Notes: generated by a model from the letters alone, not told the origin. DNA of 64,000 bases from Chryseobacterium sp. (GCA_031286615.1 JAITUA010000019.1:1-64000), one strand, 5' to 3'; positions 1 through 8,967 are shown, counted from the stretch's first letter. Translations and numbers: made by a program.

Positions 1-920
1 TTGGAAGATGGGGCGTTATTGATCCATTGGCAGAAACATCAAGAAGATTTTCACCTTATGGCTATGCCTTAAATAACCCGGTAAGCTTTATAGATCCTGA
101 TGGAAGAAAAGCCGTACCCGTTCCTTACAAAGGGATGGAAAATCACCTGGTAGAAGGCTCTTATATGTGGCAGATGGCAGGAGGTAGCTTTAACCCTCAC
201 CAGAAAGTTCCTAATGGAAGCGGTGGCACATCGGCAGACTTTGGTGGGTTTGGGTATACTGAAAGTGAGCCATCCTCCGGAGGATTATCGTTTACAAGTT
301 TGGAGGCAATTACCTTTGCTCAATCATATTTTGGAGGTGGAGGAAGTATTGGAGCCTTGTTTTCTATGGTTGAGCAATTGAAGAAAGCAGGTTGGAGTGA
401 TCCAGCTAATACGAAAGCAAAATATAATGATAAAGATATTTTACTTAAAGAAGTTCCAGCTTTAAATGAATTATTTCTAATAACTAACCCCAGTTTTGAG
501 GAAGATTCTAGCATTAACTCACCAGGTGTAACTAGAGGAACCAGAATTCTTATAAATATGAATAATATTTCAAATATACTTAGATTCGCTTATACATTAG
601 GACATGAAATGTATGGGCATGTATTTGCAAATAAATTTTTTAGAGATATTTATAATAGAACAACTCGTACTCCTGAAAAAAGCACAAGAGGATTTGACTT
701 TTTTCAGGAAACTATGGGTATTGACTGGGAGATGAAATTAGGTAGTTCAAGATGGTGTGGGTTTTCGGGACTCGAAGCTGCCTCATTTTATTATAATATC
801 AATAATTTAGGGTCAGGATATAATCAAGAAATAATTGATAAAGTAAGTAGTTATCATACTCGACTACAAATGGAATGGAATAATATTTATAATCAGAAAC
901 TCAAACAACTTGGTAAATAA
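1..920 (+). CDS. RHS repeat-associated core protein, 3' end, with metallopeptidase-like C-terminal tip
   Basis: The open frame runs in from the left edge (first full codon at base 3), so the N-terminal RHS/YD-repeat barrel is outside the window. The visible 305 residues begin with the RHS core ending ([20 protein letters not shown], then [12 protein letters not shown]), where polymorphic toxins switch to a variable tip. About 55 residues after the core are shared almost identically with the orphan module at 1711. The remaining tip is unique and contains [10 protein letters not shown] followed about 35 residues later by [15 protein letters not shown]. This looks like a zincin site, but spaced HExxxH rather than HExxH. 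Role inferred: a contact-dependent or secreted antibacterial effector. The internal ATG at 27 is not a real start. Confidence 0.8.
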   Translation, partial: GRWGVIDPLAETSRRFSPYGYALNNPVSFIDPDGRKAVPVPYKGMENHLVEGSYMWQMAGGSFNPHQKVPNGSGGTSADFGGFGYTESEPSSGGLSFTSLEAITFAQSYFGGGGSIGALFSMVEQLKKAGWSDPANTKAKYNDKDILLKEVPALNELFLITNPSFEEDSSINSPGVTRGTRILINMNNISNILRFAYTLGHEMYGHVFANKFFRDIYNRTTRTPEKSTRGFDFFQETMGIDWEMKLGSSRWCGFSGLEAASFYYNINNLGSGYNQEIIDKVSSYHTRLQMEWNNIYNQKLKQLGK

Positions 921-921
921 A

Positions 922-1614
922 ATGAAAAACATTTTTATTATAATTATTTTTATTATTAGTAACTCCTTGTATTCACAGATTAAATTGGACTTTAAATTAG
1001 ATTTTAATTCTAATATTGCGGATATTGTTATAACTAATAACACCTCAGAAAATTATGTAATACCATTGGAAAAAAAATACTTGCGGCCATATGAACCTCT
1101 ATGTGATAATTATCAAGAATATGAAGATAATTTTCCAAGCTTGGGATTAATGTTAATGATTGAGAATTTAAGTGATAATAATCTACTGACTTACTATGTT
1201 AATGACTATGTTGATCCTAATAAATTTGATTCGATAAGTAAAGAATATCAAAAACAAAAAATCAATTACGATAATTTAATTAACCAATGGAAAGCTTCTA
1301 ACAAAATATCTAAAATAAATAATGCAAAAATAAATTATAGTATTATGAATAGCTTGATATTCATAAAGCCCCATGAAACCATCAGCTATAAAGTTAAAGT
1401 AGATATTAATAATATTACTAACCAAAAGTTTAAATTTTATTCATATTCATATAATCCACTTCAGTCTTACAAATATTATTTACAGTATTGTAGCCCTGCA
1501 GAAATGTATAAATATTTAACAAAAACCCAAAAGAAACAGATTAAAGACCAAGGGTATAAATTATTTTATGGTATATTAAAGTCTAATATTATATATAATA
1601 AAACAAGAAACTAG
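922..1614 (+). CDS. small exported protein after RHS toxin, candidate immunity protein
   Basis: A 230-residue protein starting at the ATG at 922. A TTG 12 bases earlier is also open but overlaps the RHS stop. The N-terminus is a clear Sec signal peptide (MKNIFIIIIFIISNSLYSQ), so the product should be exported to the periplasm. The rest is rich in Asn, Lys, Tyr and Ile with no motif I recognise. It begins one base after the RHS stop codon, the usual position for a cognate immunity gene. An exported immunity protein would fit a toxin acting in the periplasm. Base composition is even more AT-rich than the housekeeping genes, in keeping with horizontally moving toxin cassettes. The function is inferred from position only. 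Confidence 0.6.
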   Translation: MKNIFIIIIFIISNSLYSQIKLDFKLDFNSNIADIVITNNTSENYVIPLEKKYLRPYEPLCDNYQEYEDNFPSLGLMLMIENLSDNNLLTYYVNDYVDPNKFDSISKEYQKQKINYDNLINQWKASNKISKINNAKINYSIMNSLIFIKPHETISYKVKVDINNITNQKFKFYSYSYNPLQSYKYYLQYCSPAEMYKYLTKTQKKQIKDQGYKLFYGILKSNIIYNKTRN

Positions 1615-1710
1615 TATTTATTGTTGCTTACTTACGCGATTTTCCACTCATACATTTTCAAGATGTTTACAGTAGCCCTTTCGTTCTAAGAGCTATCTTA
1701 TTCACATTGT

Positions 1711-2565
1711 AAGCTTAGCTTTATCGATCCTGATGGAAGAAAAGCCGTACCTGTTCCTTACGAAGGGATGGAAAACCATTTGGTGCAAGGTTCCTATATG
1801 TGGCAGATGGCGGGAGGCAGTTTTAATCCTCACCAGAAAGTTCCTAATGGAAGCGGTGGTACATCGGCAGACTTTGGTGGGTTTGGGTATACCGGAAGTG
1901 GGACCACTTTTGGACAAACACAGGCCTACGCAGATCTGATGCAATCTTTACAAAATGGAGGAGAATTTTCACTGAAAACCAATAACGGCTATATGAGCTG
2001 GTGGACAGGAGGTGCTTTGGGTGATGATACAACAGCTCAGGAGATGGTGGCGCATATGCTGAAGCTTAATAAATCCCCTTTTCCAGAAATTGGTTTGCCT
2101 TCTAATTATTTACCATCTCAGAAAGGTTTTGATTGGGGGCATGTAGGAAATACTATGACTGCCGGAGGAATTACCTATTACGCTTTAGAAAAAAGTATCT
2201 ACAGTAAGTACCATTGGGTAGATTCAAAAGGTATTATTAGATCTACCAAACTTTTAGAAAAAGGGGCCAATGGTAAATTTGTAAGAGGAGTACAAGGGCT
2301 TAGAAATGGATATGCAGCTGCTGGAAAAGCAACTTCTGCGTATTCTATAGCAGGAAAAGTTGTAGGTGGTGTAGGAATGGGAGTAACCCTTATACAATAT
2401 AGCACTGGCCAAATTACAGGACTCGAAGCAAGTGCTGACTTGGCAATGGGAGCTATTGGTTTTACTCCTTGGGGAGCTCCAGTAAGTCTTATCTATTTCG
2501 GAGGAAAATTTTTATATGAATATTCAACAGGTAATTCATTGTTTCCAAAACCAGGAGAAAATTAA
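1711..2565 (+). pseudogene. orphan RHS C-terminal tip with hydrophobic toxin-like domain
   Basis: The frame has no RHS core in front. It opens at SFIDPDGR (about 1717) without a start codon; the first in-frame ATG is at 1768. Its first 55 residues ([15 protein letters not shown] onward to GGFGYTGS) repeat those of the RHS gene at 87-265 nearly residue for residue, after which the two tips are unrelated. The distal half is glycine-rich and hydrophobic (GKVVGGVGMGVTLIQYSTG, then GFTPWGAPVSLIYFGG), suggesting a membrane-inserting toxin. Such displaced tips are known from Rhs/CDI loci as a reservoir that recombines into the complete gene. It is probably not translated from here unless the ATG at 1768 is used. 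Confidence 0.7.
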
Positions 2566-2637
2566 GTAATAAAAGATATTTATTTTTTATTTCTGACTTA
2601 TTAGATATTAACGAACAAAGATAAAAAAGATAGTAAA

Positions 2638-3327
2638 ATGACGAAAACATATAATATAAAACAAACCTCTGTATTTCTTTGGGTTTTTTCATTATTGGCT
2701 TCAATATTTGTAGGGGCACAATTAATGATTTTAATGACAAAAATGGGATTAATATCAAAAGATCAACCAGTTTTTATCATTGTTCTTGTTGCTCCAATTA
2801 TATTTTTTGCATTTAAAGTACCTCGCTATATTGCAACAGTTGATATTGAGTTAATTATTGATAATGAAGGATTAAAAAAGAAATGGTTGAAACAGTTTCT
2901 TTTTCAAAATAGCCCAGACAGAAATATAAGTTGGACGGAAATCAAGGACTTTGTTTTTGAACCAGACAGACAATTCGACAAATTTAAACTTACATTAAAA
3001 GATGGGACAAAGTTCAAATTTCACCATAACACAGACCATAACAGCATAGATGATTTCCAACAATTTCTATTTGATTTTGAACGGAAAATATCAAAACTTA
3101 ACACTAACAATGATAAAATAAATAATATTGGACGTGGTAAAACGATATACGAAACAGTTTGGGGACTTGCTTTATCCGTTATTAGCATTTTAATAATAGT
3201 CGCGATAATAGTTGTATTTATATTTTTCCCAATGAAGAGAACTACAAATTATGCTGCACTTGGTGCTTCTATAATTGGTGCAATATACTTCATTTCGCAG
3301 GTATATATTCACAGAAAGAATAGGTAA
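2638..3327 (+). CDS. four-helix membrane protein, probable immunity to the orphan RHS tip
   Basis: 229 residues. Two hydrophobic helices lie near residues 12-33 and 42-60. A soluble middle of about 90 residues (DIELIIDNEGLKKKW..., ISWTEIKDFVFEP) resembles the PH-like strand pattern of bacterial membrane PH proteins. Two more helices lie near residues 175-198 and 207-222. It begins 72 bases after the orphan toxin tip and is closed by a strong terminator. A membrane-embedded immunity protein would suit a pore-forming tip. No family is recognised with confidence. The function is inferred from context. Confidence 0.6.
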   Translation: MTKTYNIKQTSVFLWVFSLLASIFVGAQLMILMTKMGLISKDQPVFIIVLVAPIIFFAFKVPRYIATVDIELIIDNEGLKKKWLKQFLFQNSPDRNISWTEIKDFVFEPDRQFDKFKLTLKDGTKFKFHHNTDHNSIDDFQQFLFDFERKISKLNTNNDKINNIGRGKTIYETVWGLALSVISILIIVAIIVVFIFFPMKRTTNYAALGASIIGAIYFISQVYIHRKNR

Positions 3328-3347
3328 TGTTTCAAACATGTGGTGAT

Positions 3348-3382
3348 AAATTAGAGTATTGAAAATCAATACTCTAATTTTA
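3348..3382 (+). terminator. terminator after toxin/immunity cassette
   Basis: A 14-bp perfect stem (AAATTAGAGTATTG with CAATACTCTAATTT) around a 5-base loop, followed by T and A runs, 20 bases after the membrane-protein stop. It should end the RHS cassette transcript. Confidence 0.8.
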
Positions 3383-3464
3383 AAAATAAGAATGAAAATC
3401 TCAATTTAAATGATATTGCTGATAGCCAGAACAATAGAAAAGAGAAAATAGGTCATTTAAAATA

Positions 3465-3901
3465 TTGAAGATCATACCAGGTGTTTCAGATGTGTTGGTA
3501 AAAAGACCATCTTGGAAATACAGGGTAAGTTTTGCCAAAAGCAGCAAAGGCGCTCCTGAAATTATTGATACCAACAATTATTACCCTTTTGGGATGAATC
3601 ATATCGCTGGTTCGTTCAGCCCTTCAGGTTTCGGAAGTTTCTACAGCTATAAATATAATGGCAAAGAACTTCAGGAAAATGGAATGTATGATTATGGTGC
3701 AAGGATGTATATGCCCGATCTTGGAAGATGGAGTGTTGTTGATCCATTGACAGAAATAAATAGAGCCTGGTCTCCTTATAGATATGCATATAACAATCCT
3801 TACGTTTTATAGATTCTGATGAGAGATTAGAAGATTGAGTAGGAACAACTGATGAAAACGGAAGTACAATATGGCATTGGGATGATAAGATAAAAAGTGC
3901 A
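3465..3901 (+). pseudogene. frameshifted RHS core fragment
   Basis: About 115 codons of RHS core (KYNGKELQENGMYDYGARMY, then LGRWSVVDPLTEINRAWSPY) with no upstream RHS repeats and no proper start. At the conserved NNPxxFIDPDG motif one T is missing from a T run near 3805, so the frame stops at TAG. Restoring the base continues into FIDSDERLED, a second stop, then VGTTDENGSTIWHWDD, a sequence common downstream of RHS cores. There are therefore at least two lesions. It is a third partial copy of the same core in 4 kb, evidence of recombination-driven decay of the locus. Confidence 0.8.
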
Positions 3902-3983
3902 TCCCCCCGATGGCGCGAGTGTCTTCACTCGTGTCCACGAATAAAACAAAACCCTTATACATCCTTATCAAAATACTGTGAAT

Positions 3984-4221
3984 CACTTTATAAACAACCT
4001 CCAGACACTTAGAAAGTACCTCTAACCACTATAATAAGTATCTTGAGCCACTTGATCAAGTGTCGGGAACCATTTCGTAAACTGCTTCAAGCCATTTAAG
4101 AAATGCCTTCAAATACTATTGTAAGTATCTTTGGCCACTTTATCAAATAGGTATAATTACTTTACAACCAGTTCAACTGTTTTCATAAGTCCCCGTACCC
4201 ACTTTTACAACTGGTAATACT
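3984..4221. repeat. array of about 11 degenerate 22-bp units
   Basis: Units start at 3984, 4006, 4027, 4049, 4071, 4093, 4115, 4136, 4158, 4180 and 4200. Each is 20-22 bases and begins CACTT, CATTT or CACTA. The best shared pattern is CACTTnATnAAGTnnCTTnAGC. No two units are identical and the period is not a multiple of three, so this is neither a CRISPR nor a coding repeat. It fills most of the gap between the RHS remnants and map. The units were aligned by eye. Function unknown. Confidence 0.6.
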
Positions 4222-4262
4222 CCCTTGTTCAAGGGGTAGAGGGGGGGAGTGAAGGGGGTAGA
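4222..4262. repeat. G-rich inverted-repeat element
   Basis: CCCTTGTTCAAGGGG followed by GGGGGGGAGTGAAGGGGG. It is similar in style to the element at 27687 and resembles the short dispersed hairpins common between genes in this group. The assignment to one family is tentative. Confidence 0.35.
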
Positions 4263-4348
4263 AAGATATTAAAGTACCTGATAATCCCATTTTTCAATAC
4301 ACAAATTTTAGGAATTAAAACAAATCGTATCAGAATATTTTAATTTCC

Positions 4349-4356
4349 TAACTTTG
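4349..4356 (+). promoter_or_regulatory. Bacteroidota -7 element for map
   Basis: TAACTTTG matches the TAnnTTTG consensus, 29 bases before the map ATG, and implies a leader of about 22 bases. Confidence 0.55.
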
Positions 4357-4385
4357 TAGTTCTCAATAACAATCAAAACAAAACT

Positions 4386-5150
4386 ATGCCAATCACGAAC
4401 GAAGATCAGATGATCGGAATGCAAAAAGTAAGTGAAGCTGTTGCCTATACTTTGAAAAAGATGATGGAATATGCTGAACCAGGCATGACCACAAAAGATC
4501 TTGATGAATACGGAGCCAAAATACTGGAAGGTTTCGGGGCAAAGTCAGCGCCTTATCTGACGTATGGATTTCCAGGCTGGACTTGCATCAGCGTGGATAA
4601 TGAATTCTGCCACGGTATTCCGACGGATCAGAGGATTTTGAAGGAAGGCGATCTCATCAATATTGATGTGTCTGCCGAACTGGACGGATATTGGGCCGAT
4701 AATGGCGGTTCTTTTGTCATCGGGAAAGATATTCACGGACATCAGAAACTCGTGGAAGCTTCCAAAGAGATTTTAAAGAAAGCTATTGACAATATAAAAG
4801 GCGGAGTGAAAATCGCTGACATAGGACATTTAATGGAAACAGAAGCGAAGAAAAGAGGTCTTAAGGTTATTAAAAATCTTGCCGGACATGGAGTAGGCAG
4901 AAGCTTACACGAGCAGCCCGATGAATTACTGAACTACAAAAACCGTTTTGATTCCAGACGCTTTAAGAAAAACTCTGTGGTAGCTATCGAAACTTTTATT
5001 TCCACTGATTCCAATATTGCAGTAGAATTGAAAGACGGATGGACTATGGTAGGAAATAAAGGCGGCTATATGGCTCAGCACGAACATACCATCGTAATCA
5101 CTGATGGAAAACCCATCATTCTAACCGAAATGAACGAAATCCTAAATTAA
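4386..5150 (+). CDS. map: type I methionine aminopeptidase
   Basis: 254 residues, the usual length for bacterial MetAP-I. It removes the initiator methionine from nascent proteins in the cytosol. All five dimetal ligands are visible in the right order: D94 (NIDVSAELDG), D105 (YWADNGGSF), H168 (GHGVGRSLHEQP), E202 (VAIETF) and E233 (AQHEHT). The substrate-positioning histidine H76 is in CHGIPT. The start is the only ATG in a sensible position after the -7 element at 4349. It is monocistronic, with a repeat-filled gap on each side. It lacks the usual neighbours (rpsM, infA, secY) of map copies in the ribosomal spc operon, so a second copy may exist elsewhere. Confidence 0.95.
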   Translation: MPITNEDQMIGMQKVSEAVAYTLKKMMEYAEPGMTTKDLDEYGAKILEGFGAKSAPYLTYGFPGWTCISVDNEFCHGIPTDQRILKEGDLINIDVSAELDGYWADNGGSFVIGKDIHGHQKLVEASKEILKKAIDNIKGGVKIADIGHLMETEAKKRGLKVIKNLAGHGVGRSLHEQPDELLNYKNRFDSRRFKKNSVVAIETFISTDSNIAVELKDGWTMVGNKGGYMAQHEHTIVITDGKPIILTEMNEILN

Positions 5151-5190
5151 AAGAACCCGCAACGATAAGAACTATCATAATTATTTTTTA

Positions 5191-5308
5191 GGCGCAAGAT
5201 TTTATCATAATTCCCTTGCTGAAAATCTCATATTGAGCGAAGCCGAAATATTCTTGCGCCTTAAAATATACATAAGGATAAAAAAAGCTTTGCGCTCTTG
5301 CGTTAAAA
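5191..5308. repeat. near-palindromic intergenic element, diverged member
   Basis: GGCGCAAGAT at the left pairs with ATTCTTGCGCC at the right, and a further GCGTTAAA follows at 5301. The layout (GCGCAAG blocks, GAGCGAAG centre, GCGTTAAA end) resembles the dispersed family at 7871, 41294, 46675 and 58806, but the sequence is more diverged. Confidence 0.45.
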
Positions 5309-5426
5309 ACAAAATACTATAAAAACCCTAAAGCTTCATCCCATCAACTTGTTGATTCCTTCTTTGCTTCTTCATATTCAGGATTAAGAATAGAAAACTT
5401 TGCATTTATTAATAACACCTGCTTTT

Positions 5427-6035
5427 TTAAAGCATTTCATTGACAGAATTAAAACCTTTCAGAATACCTTCATAATCCTCTATAAAACCATTTTCCATAG
5501 TCCCTTCAATACAATAGGTTTTCACATCGGTAATTCCCGTATAATTTCTGAAAACATCTTTAATATAAGCAGAAATATAATCTGGAGCACCTTCAGCACG
5601 CCTACCTCCCGAAGCAACTGCTAGATATATTTTTTTACCTTTAAATTGCCCTACACGGTTCCACTGTTCATCAAAAACATAGGTTACTCCCGCCCTGATC
5701 AGCTGATCCAGCCATGCCTTCAAAGGAGTGGAAATTCCCAGATTAAACATGGGAGTTCCAATAACAATAATATCAGCCTCACGTACTTCATCTACAATCA
5801 TATTGGCATATGAAAGAAGCTGTTGACTTTGTTCATCATACAATCCCGGATGCTTATAAAACTCATGAATAGACACTTCATCAGCATGAGGCGGTGGGTC
5901 TTTAACCAGATCCCGGACTGTTATCTTATTGATATTGCCCTGTTGCAAAAGTCTTTCTAAGATGAAAGAACTCAATTTATTACTATAAGACAATTCTCTT
6001 CTCGCACTGGAAATAATGTGCAGAATATTCTTCAT
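5427..6035 (-). CDS. azoR: FMN-dependent NADH-azoreductase / NAD(P)H quinone reductase
   Basis: 202 residues with a flavodoxin-like fold. It reduces quinones and azo compounds using FMN and NADH. Visible hallmarks are the N-terminal SSARRELSYSNKL phosphate-binding segment (residues 9-21), GTPMFNLGISTPLKAWLDQL (93-112), which is the AzoR isoalloxazine loop and helix, and SGGRR (142-146). The family usually has PMYNFxIP at the loop, here PMFNLGIS. It is a cytosolic homodimer in characterised relatives. It is a single gene on the minus strand; the upstream gap shows no clear TAnnTTTG. The specific substrate cannot be told from sequence. Confidence 0.85.
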   Translation of the reverse strand: MKNILHIISSARRELSYSNKLSSFILERLLQQGNINKITVRDLVKDPPPHADEVSIHEFYKHPGLYDEQSQQLLSYANMIVDEVREADIIVIGTPMFNLGISTPLKAWLDQLIRAGVTYVFDEQWNRVGQFKGKKIYLAVASGGRRAEGAPDYISAYIKDVFRNYTGITDVKTYCIEGTMENGFIEDYEGILKGFNSVNEML

Positions 6036-6227
6036 ACATTTATTTTTTGCTCTTATGACGATCTGATGTTCATAATGGGGACAGATGCATGTACTTTTTA
6101 TCAGTTTAAAATTTTAAAAGTAGTATTCAGGAGATTTTGCGATTGAAAAAGCCAGGTTTTAAATTGTTAAACAGTAAATACTTTGCTATATTTATAGGAT
6201 CAAACCACTTCACAAAACTTATCTGCT

Positions 6228-7760
6228 ATGAAAAAAGTTCTTTTAATCCTTCTGGGAATCATTGTCATTCTGGCCGCTGTAGTATTGATTAAAACTTATA
6301 CCTATCCGTTTAAGAAAAATAATACCGGAGCAGGCGAAGGCTGGAAACCCATAAAAAATGATTCTGCAGTGATGAGGCTGTCGGGAGGAATAAAGGTTCC
6401 AACCGTTTCTACAGGAAGTTTAGGTGAATTCAATTATGCGCCCTTTGATCAGTTTAAAACTTATTTAAAAACCTCTTATCCATTAGTATATCAGAATACA
6501 GAAAACGTTGAGGTGAACCAGTATGGTCTGGTGTTCAGGCTTAAAGGAAGCAATCCTGCCCTGGAACCCATTTTATTTCTTTCCCATATGGATGTTGTTC
6601 CACCGGGAGATGCTGATATAAAAAATAATGAAGAAAATATATTCCGTCCGGATGATAAACCGGCAGAACCTGTTGCAAAAGTAGCGGAAGACTGGGATTT
6701 TGCCCCTTTTTCGGGAGCTGTAGCCAACGGAAGAATCTATGGAAGAGGAGCGATAGACATGAAGGGAATGCTATTTTCCTTAATGGAATCCATGAATTCT
6801 ATGATTAAAAATAAACAGATTCCACAACGTGATATTTATCTGGCGTTTGGTTTTGATGAAGAAGTTGGCGGGCAAAAAGGTGCTATTCAGATTGCAGATT
6901 ATTTTAAGAAAAAAGGCTTGAGGTTCGATGCCGTTTATGACGAAGGCGGATTAATTATGAGAAAAGGAAATGTGGCAGGGATAGATACAGATGTTGCTGT
7001 TGTAGGATGTGCTGAAAAAGGCTTTCTTTCCGCAAAAATTAAAGTAAAAGGACTTGGAGGACATTCTTCTATGCCTCCCATGGAAAGTGCCATCGGAAAA
7101 GCAGCTGTTATCATGCAGCGTTTGGAAGACAACCAGATGAAACCTGTGATTACCCCGTTAATCAAAGAATTTTTTAATAATATCGGAGGTGAAATGCCTT
7201 TTACAACAAGAATGGCATTGGCCAATCAATGGCTTTTAAAACCTGTTTTGATTTCACAACTTACTAAAAATAATACAACTAACGCATTGGTAAGAACAAC
7301 AACAGCACTGACGATGATGAAAGGAAGTGATGGTACCAATGTGCTTTCCCCAGAAGTTGAATTTGTTGTTAATTTCAGATTACTTCCCGGAAATTCAGTA
7401 AAGGATGTAAGAGATCATATAGCTAAAGCAACTGAAGGTTTTGATGTGGAGGTAGAAGAAATTGACAATACAAGAGAAGCTTCTGCAATTTCCCCAACCA
7501 ATACGAAAGCTTTTAAAATGATAGAAGCGGGCGTAAAGGAAATTCATCCCGGAGCAATTGTTACCCCATACCTTACCATGGCAGGAACGGATGCCGGAAA
7601 ATATGAGATTGTAAGCAAAAATGTTTACAGATTCATGCCCATTAAGATCAACAGTGCAGAACAGCAGAGCATACACAGTACCAATGAATATCTCAGTATT
7701 GAAAACTACCTGAAAATGATTCATTACTTCGAGTTTGTGATGAAGAATTATGATAAGTAA
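6228..7760 (+). CDS. membrane-anchored M20 family metallopeptidase (carboxypeptidase S-like)
   Basis: 510 residues. One N-terminal helix (residues 4-22) anchors the enzyme, with the catalytic domain outside the membrane. The M20 dizinc centre is complete: H120 and D122 (LSHMDVVPP), bridging D177 (GRGAIDMKG), catalytic E211 with E212 (FDEEVGG), D238, and a C-terminal histidine in SIHSTNEY. The lid domain contains the dimerisation motif GHSSMPP. The long insert before GRGAIDMKG is typical of the Cps1/PM20D1 branch, which hydrolyses small peptides or N-acyl amino acids. It is monocistronic, followed by the repeat at 7871. Confidence 0.88.
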   Translation: MKKVLLILLGIIVILAAVVLIKTYTYPFKKNNTGAGEGWKPIKNDSAVMRLSGGIKVPTVSTGSLGEFNYAPFDQFKTYLKTSYPLVYQNTENVEVNQYGLVFRLKGSNPALEPILFLSHMDVVPPGDADIKNNEENIFRPDDKPAEPVAKVAEDWDFAPFSGAVANGRIYGRGAIDMKGMLFSLMESMNSMIKNKQIPQRDIYLAFGFDEEVGGQKGAIQIADYFKKKGLRFDAVYDEGGLIMRKGNVAGIDTDVAVVGCAEKGFLSAKIKVKGLGGHSSMPPMESAIGKAAVIMQRLEDNQMKPVITPLIKEFFNNIGGEMPFTTRMALANQWLLKPVLISQLTKNNTTNALVRTTTALTMMKGSDGTNVLSPEVEFVVNFRLLPGNSVKDVRDHIAKATEGFDVEVEEIDNTREASAISPTNTKAFKMIEAGVKEIHPGAIVTPYLTMAGTDAGKYEIVSKNVYRFMPIKINSAEQQSIHSTNEYLSIENYLKMIHYFEFVMKNYDK

Positions 7761-7870
7761 TATCAAAAGTGAATGGTCAATTCGCTACGCTAGTGAATTT
7801 TTAAGTTTAGAATCTGGGTTGTGAATACTCAATTTGCTATTTTTTTACACCTACAGGGTGCCTATTGAAT

Positions 7871-8027
7871 TTAAACGCAGTGTTCGCAAAGTTTTTATAA
7901 TACTATATGATGTTTTCGATCGCGGAGGCGTTTCACTCAGCAATAGGTTGGAATCTTAGCTTAATGAAATGCCTTTGCGAACCAATAAGCTATGTATATT
8001 AATAAACTTTGCGAACATCAGCGTTAA
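7871..8027. repeat. dispersed near-palindromic element, copy B
   Basis: Begins TTAAACGCAG and ends ATCAGCGTTAA. Internal blocks TTCGCAAAG, GGCGTTTCACTCAGCAATA and AAATGCCTTTGCGAAC match copies at 41294, 46675 and 58806 in direct or inverted form. It occupies most of the 394-base gap between the M20 peptidase and the next gene. Confidence 0.7.
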
Positions 8028-8125
8028 TAATCATTGAGGATTGACTTTGCGAAACAAAATTGACTTTTAATCAAAAAATCTTTTACGAAAAATATATTAC
8101 GTCAAGTTTTGTCGCATTACGGATA

Positions 8126-8133
8126 TAGCTTTG
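8126..8133 (+). promoter_or_regulatory. Bacteroidota -7 element
   Basis: TAGCTTTG, 21 bases before the ATG at 8155. It overlaps a TTG at 8131 that would otherwise extend the reading frame, and so decides the start of the next gene. Confidence 0.5.
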
Positions 8134-8154
8134 TCATATCAAAATTACAGAGCT

Positions 8155-8850
8155 ATGGAATTGCCATTTTACTTAAACTTTAACGACTTTGAAAGTAATT
8201 ATTACGACAACCTTGAAAAATGGTTTGAAGAATATCATAATACCAGCGAAACAGACTATCTGAATGCTCTTGCTGAACTTTACAGTCCGTATGTCTATTA
8301 TAACTTTACAGATGACATGCTAAAGCCGGATGCTTCCATTGAAGTGAAAGACTGTTTTTTTCCTTATCATGAAAAAATCGGGATATCATTCTGTATCGAT
8401 TGTGAAAACGGAACTTCTCCATCCAATGGAATGAACCAGGTTTTTGAATTTAAAAATATTTCCATGATGGAGTATGCCCAGCATATTTTGGATAAGATTA
8501 ATAAGTTTTGTTCAAAAAATGTAAATGCTTTGGATGGGACCAAAAATATTCAGGATTATCTTAATCACTATGCTATTATTACCTCTATGGAAGGAGTAGG
8601 ATATTGTATCAGCTATAACCGCCATCAGAAAGCCATTCCTTTCCTAAAAGCTTATCTTCCCTACTATGGACAGACGGTGAGCATGGCAGTATACAGAGAC
8701 TTTCTTTTCTCTGTTGTGCAGATTGCCGAATTCATAGATCAGAAACTCAAGACGGTACATGCCTTTAAACAAACTATTTATGCCCGTTCAAAAGCTGAAG
8801 CCAAATTCAATGTACAATTGAGCCGACAGTTTCTGACGTTGTGCAACTAA
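8155..8850 (+). CDS. uncharacterised cytosolic protein
   Basis: 231 residues from the ATG at 8155 (MELPFYLNFNDFESNYYDN). The frame is open back to a TTG at 8131, but that codon lies in the putative promoter. No signal peptide, no membrane helix. It is rich in aromatic and acidic residues, with scattered Cys (DCFFPYH, FCIDCENG, KFCSKN). I do not recognise a family. It is flanked by a dispersed repeat upstream and a strong bidirectional terminator downstream, so it is a single-gene unit. Confidence 0.75.
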   Translation: MELPFYLNFNDFESNYYDNLEKWFEEYHNTSETDYLNALAELYSPYVYYNFTDDMLKPDASIEVKDCFFPYHEKIGISFCIDCENGTSPSNGMNQVFEFKNISMMEYAQHILDKINKFCSKNVNALDGTKNIQDYLNHYAIITSMEGVGYCISYNRHQKAIPFLKAYLPYYGQTVSMAVYRDFLFSVVQIAEFIDQKLKTVHAFKQTIYARSKAEAKFNVQLSRQFLTLCN

Positions 8851-8906
8851 TATTTTACACCAACATTCATACTTAATTATATTGCAGAGAAACTTATGTT
8901 TCAAAC

Positions 8907-8937
8907 AAAAATCCCGGTCAGCGATGACCGGGATTTT
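8907..8937 (+). terminator. bidirectional terminator
   Basis: AAAATCCCGGTCA and TGACCGGGATTTT form a near-perfect stem with A and T runs on both sides, between two converging genes. Confidence 0.85.
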
Positions 8938-8967
8938 GTATGTGGTGTCATAAAATTATTCTTTTTA

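Noticed and set aside
3984-4221. CRISPR array
   Set aside because: Units are degenerate and directly abutting, with no spacers and no exact repeat; no cas genes nearby.
5400-5624. 74-codon plus-strand reading frame
   Set aside because: It is antisense to the azoreductase C-terminus.
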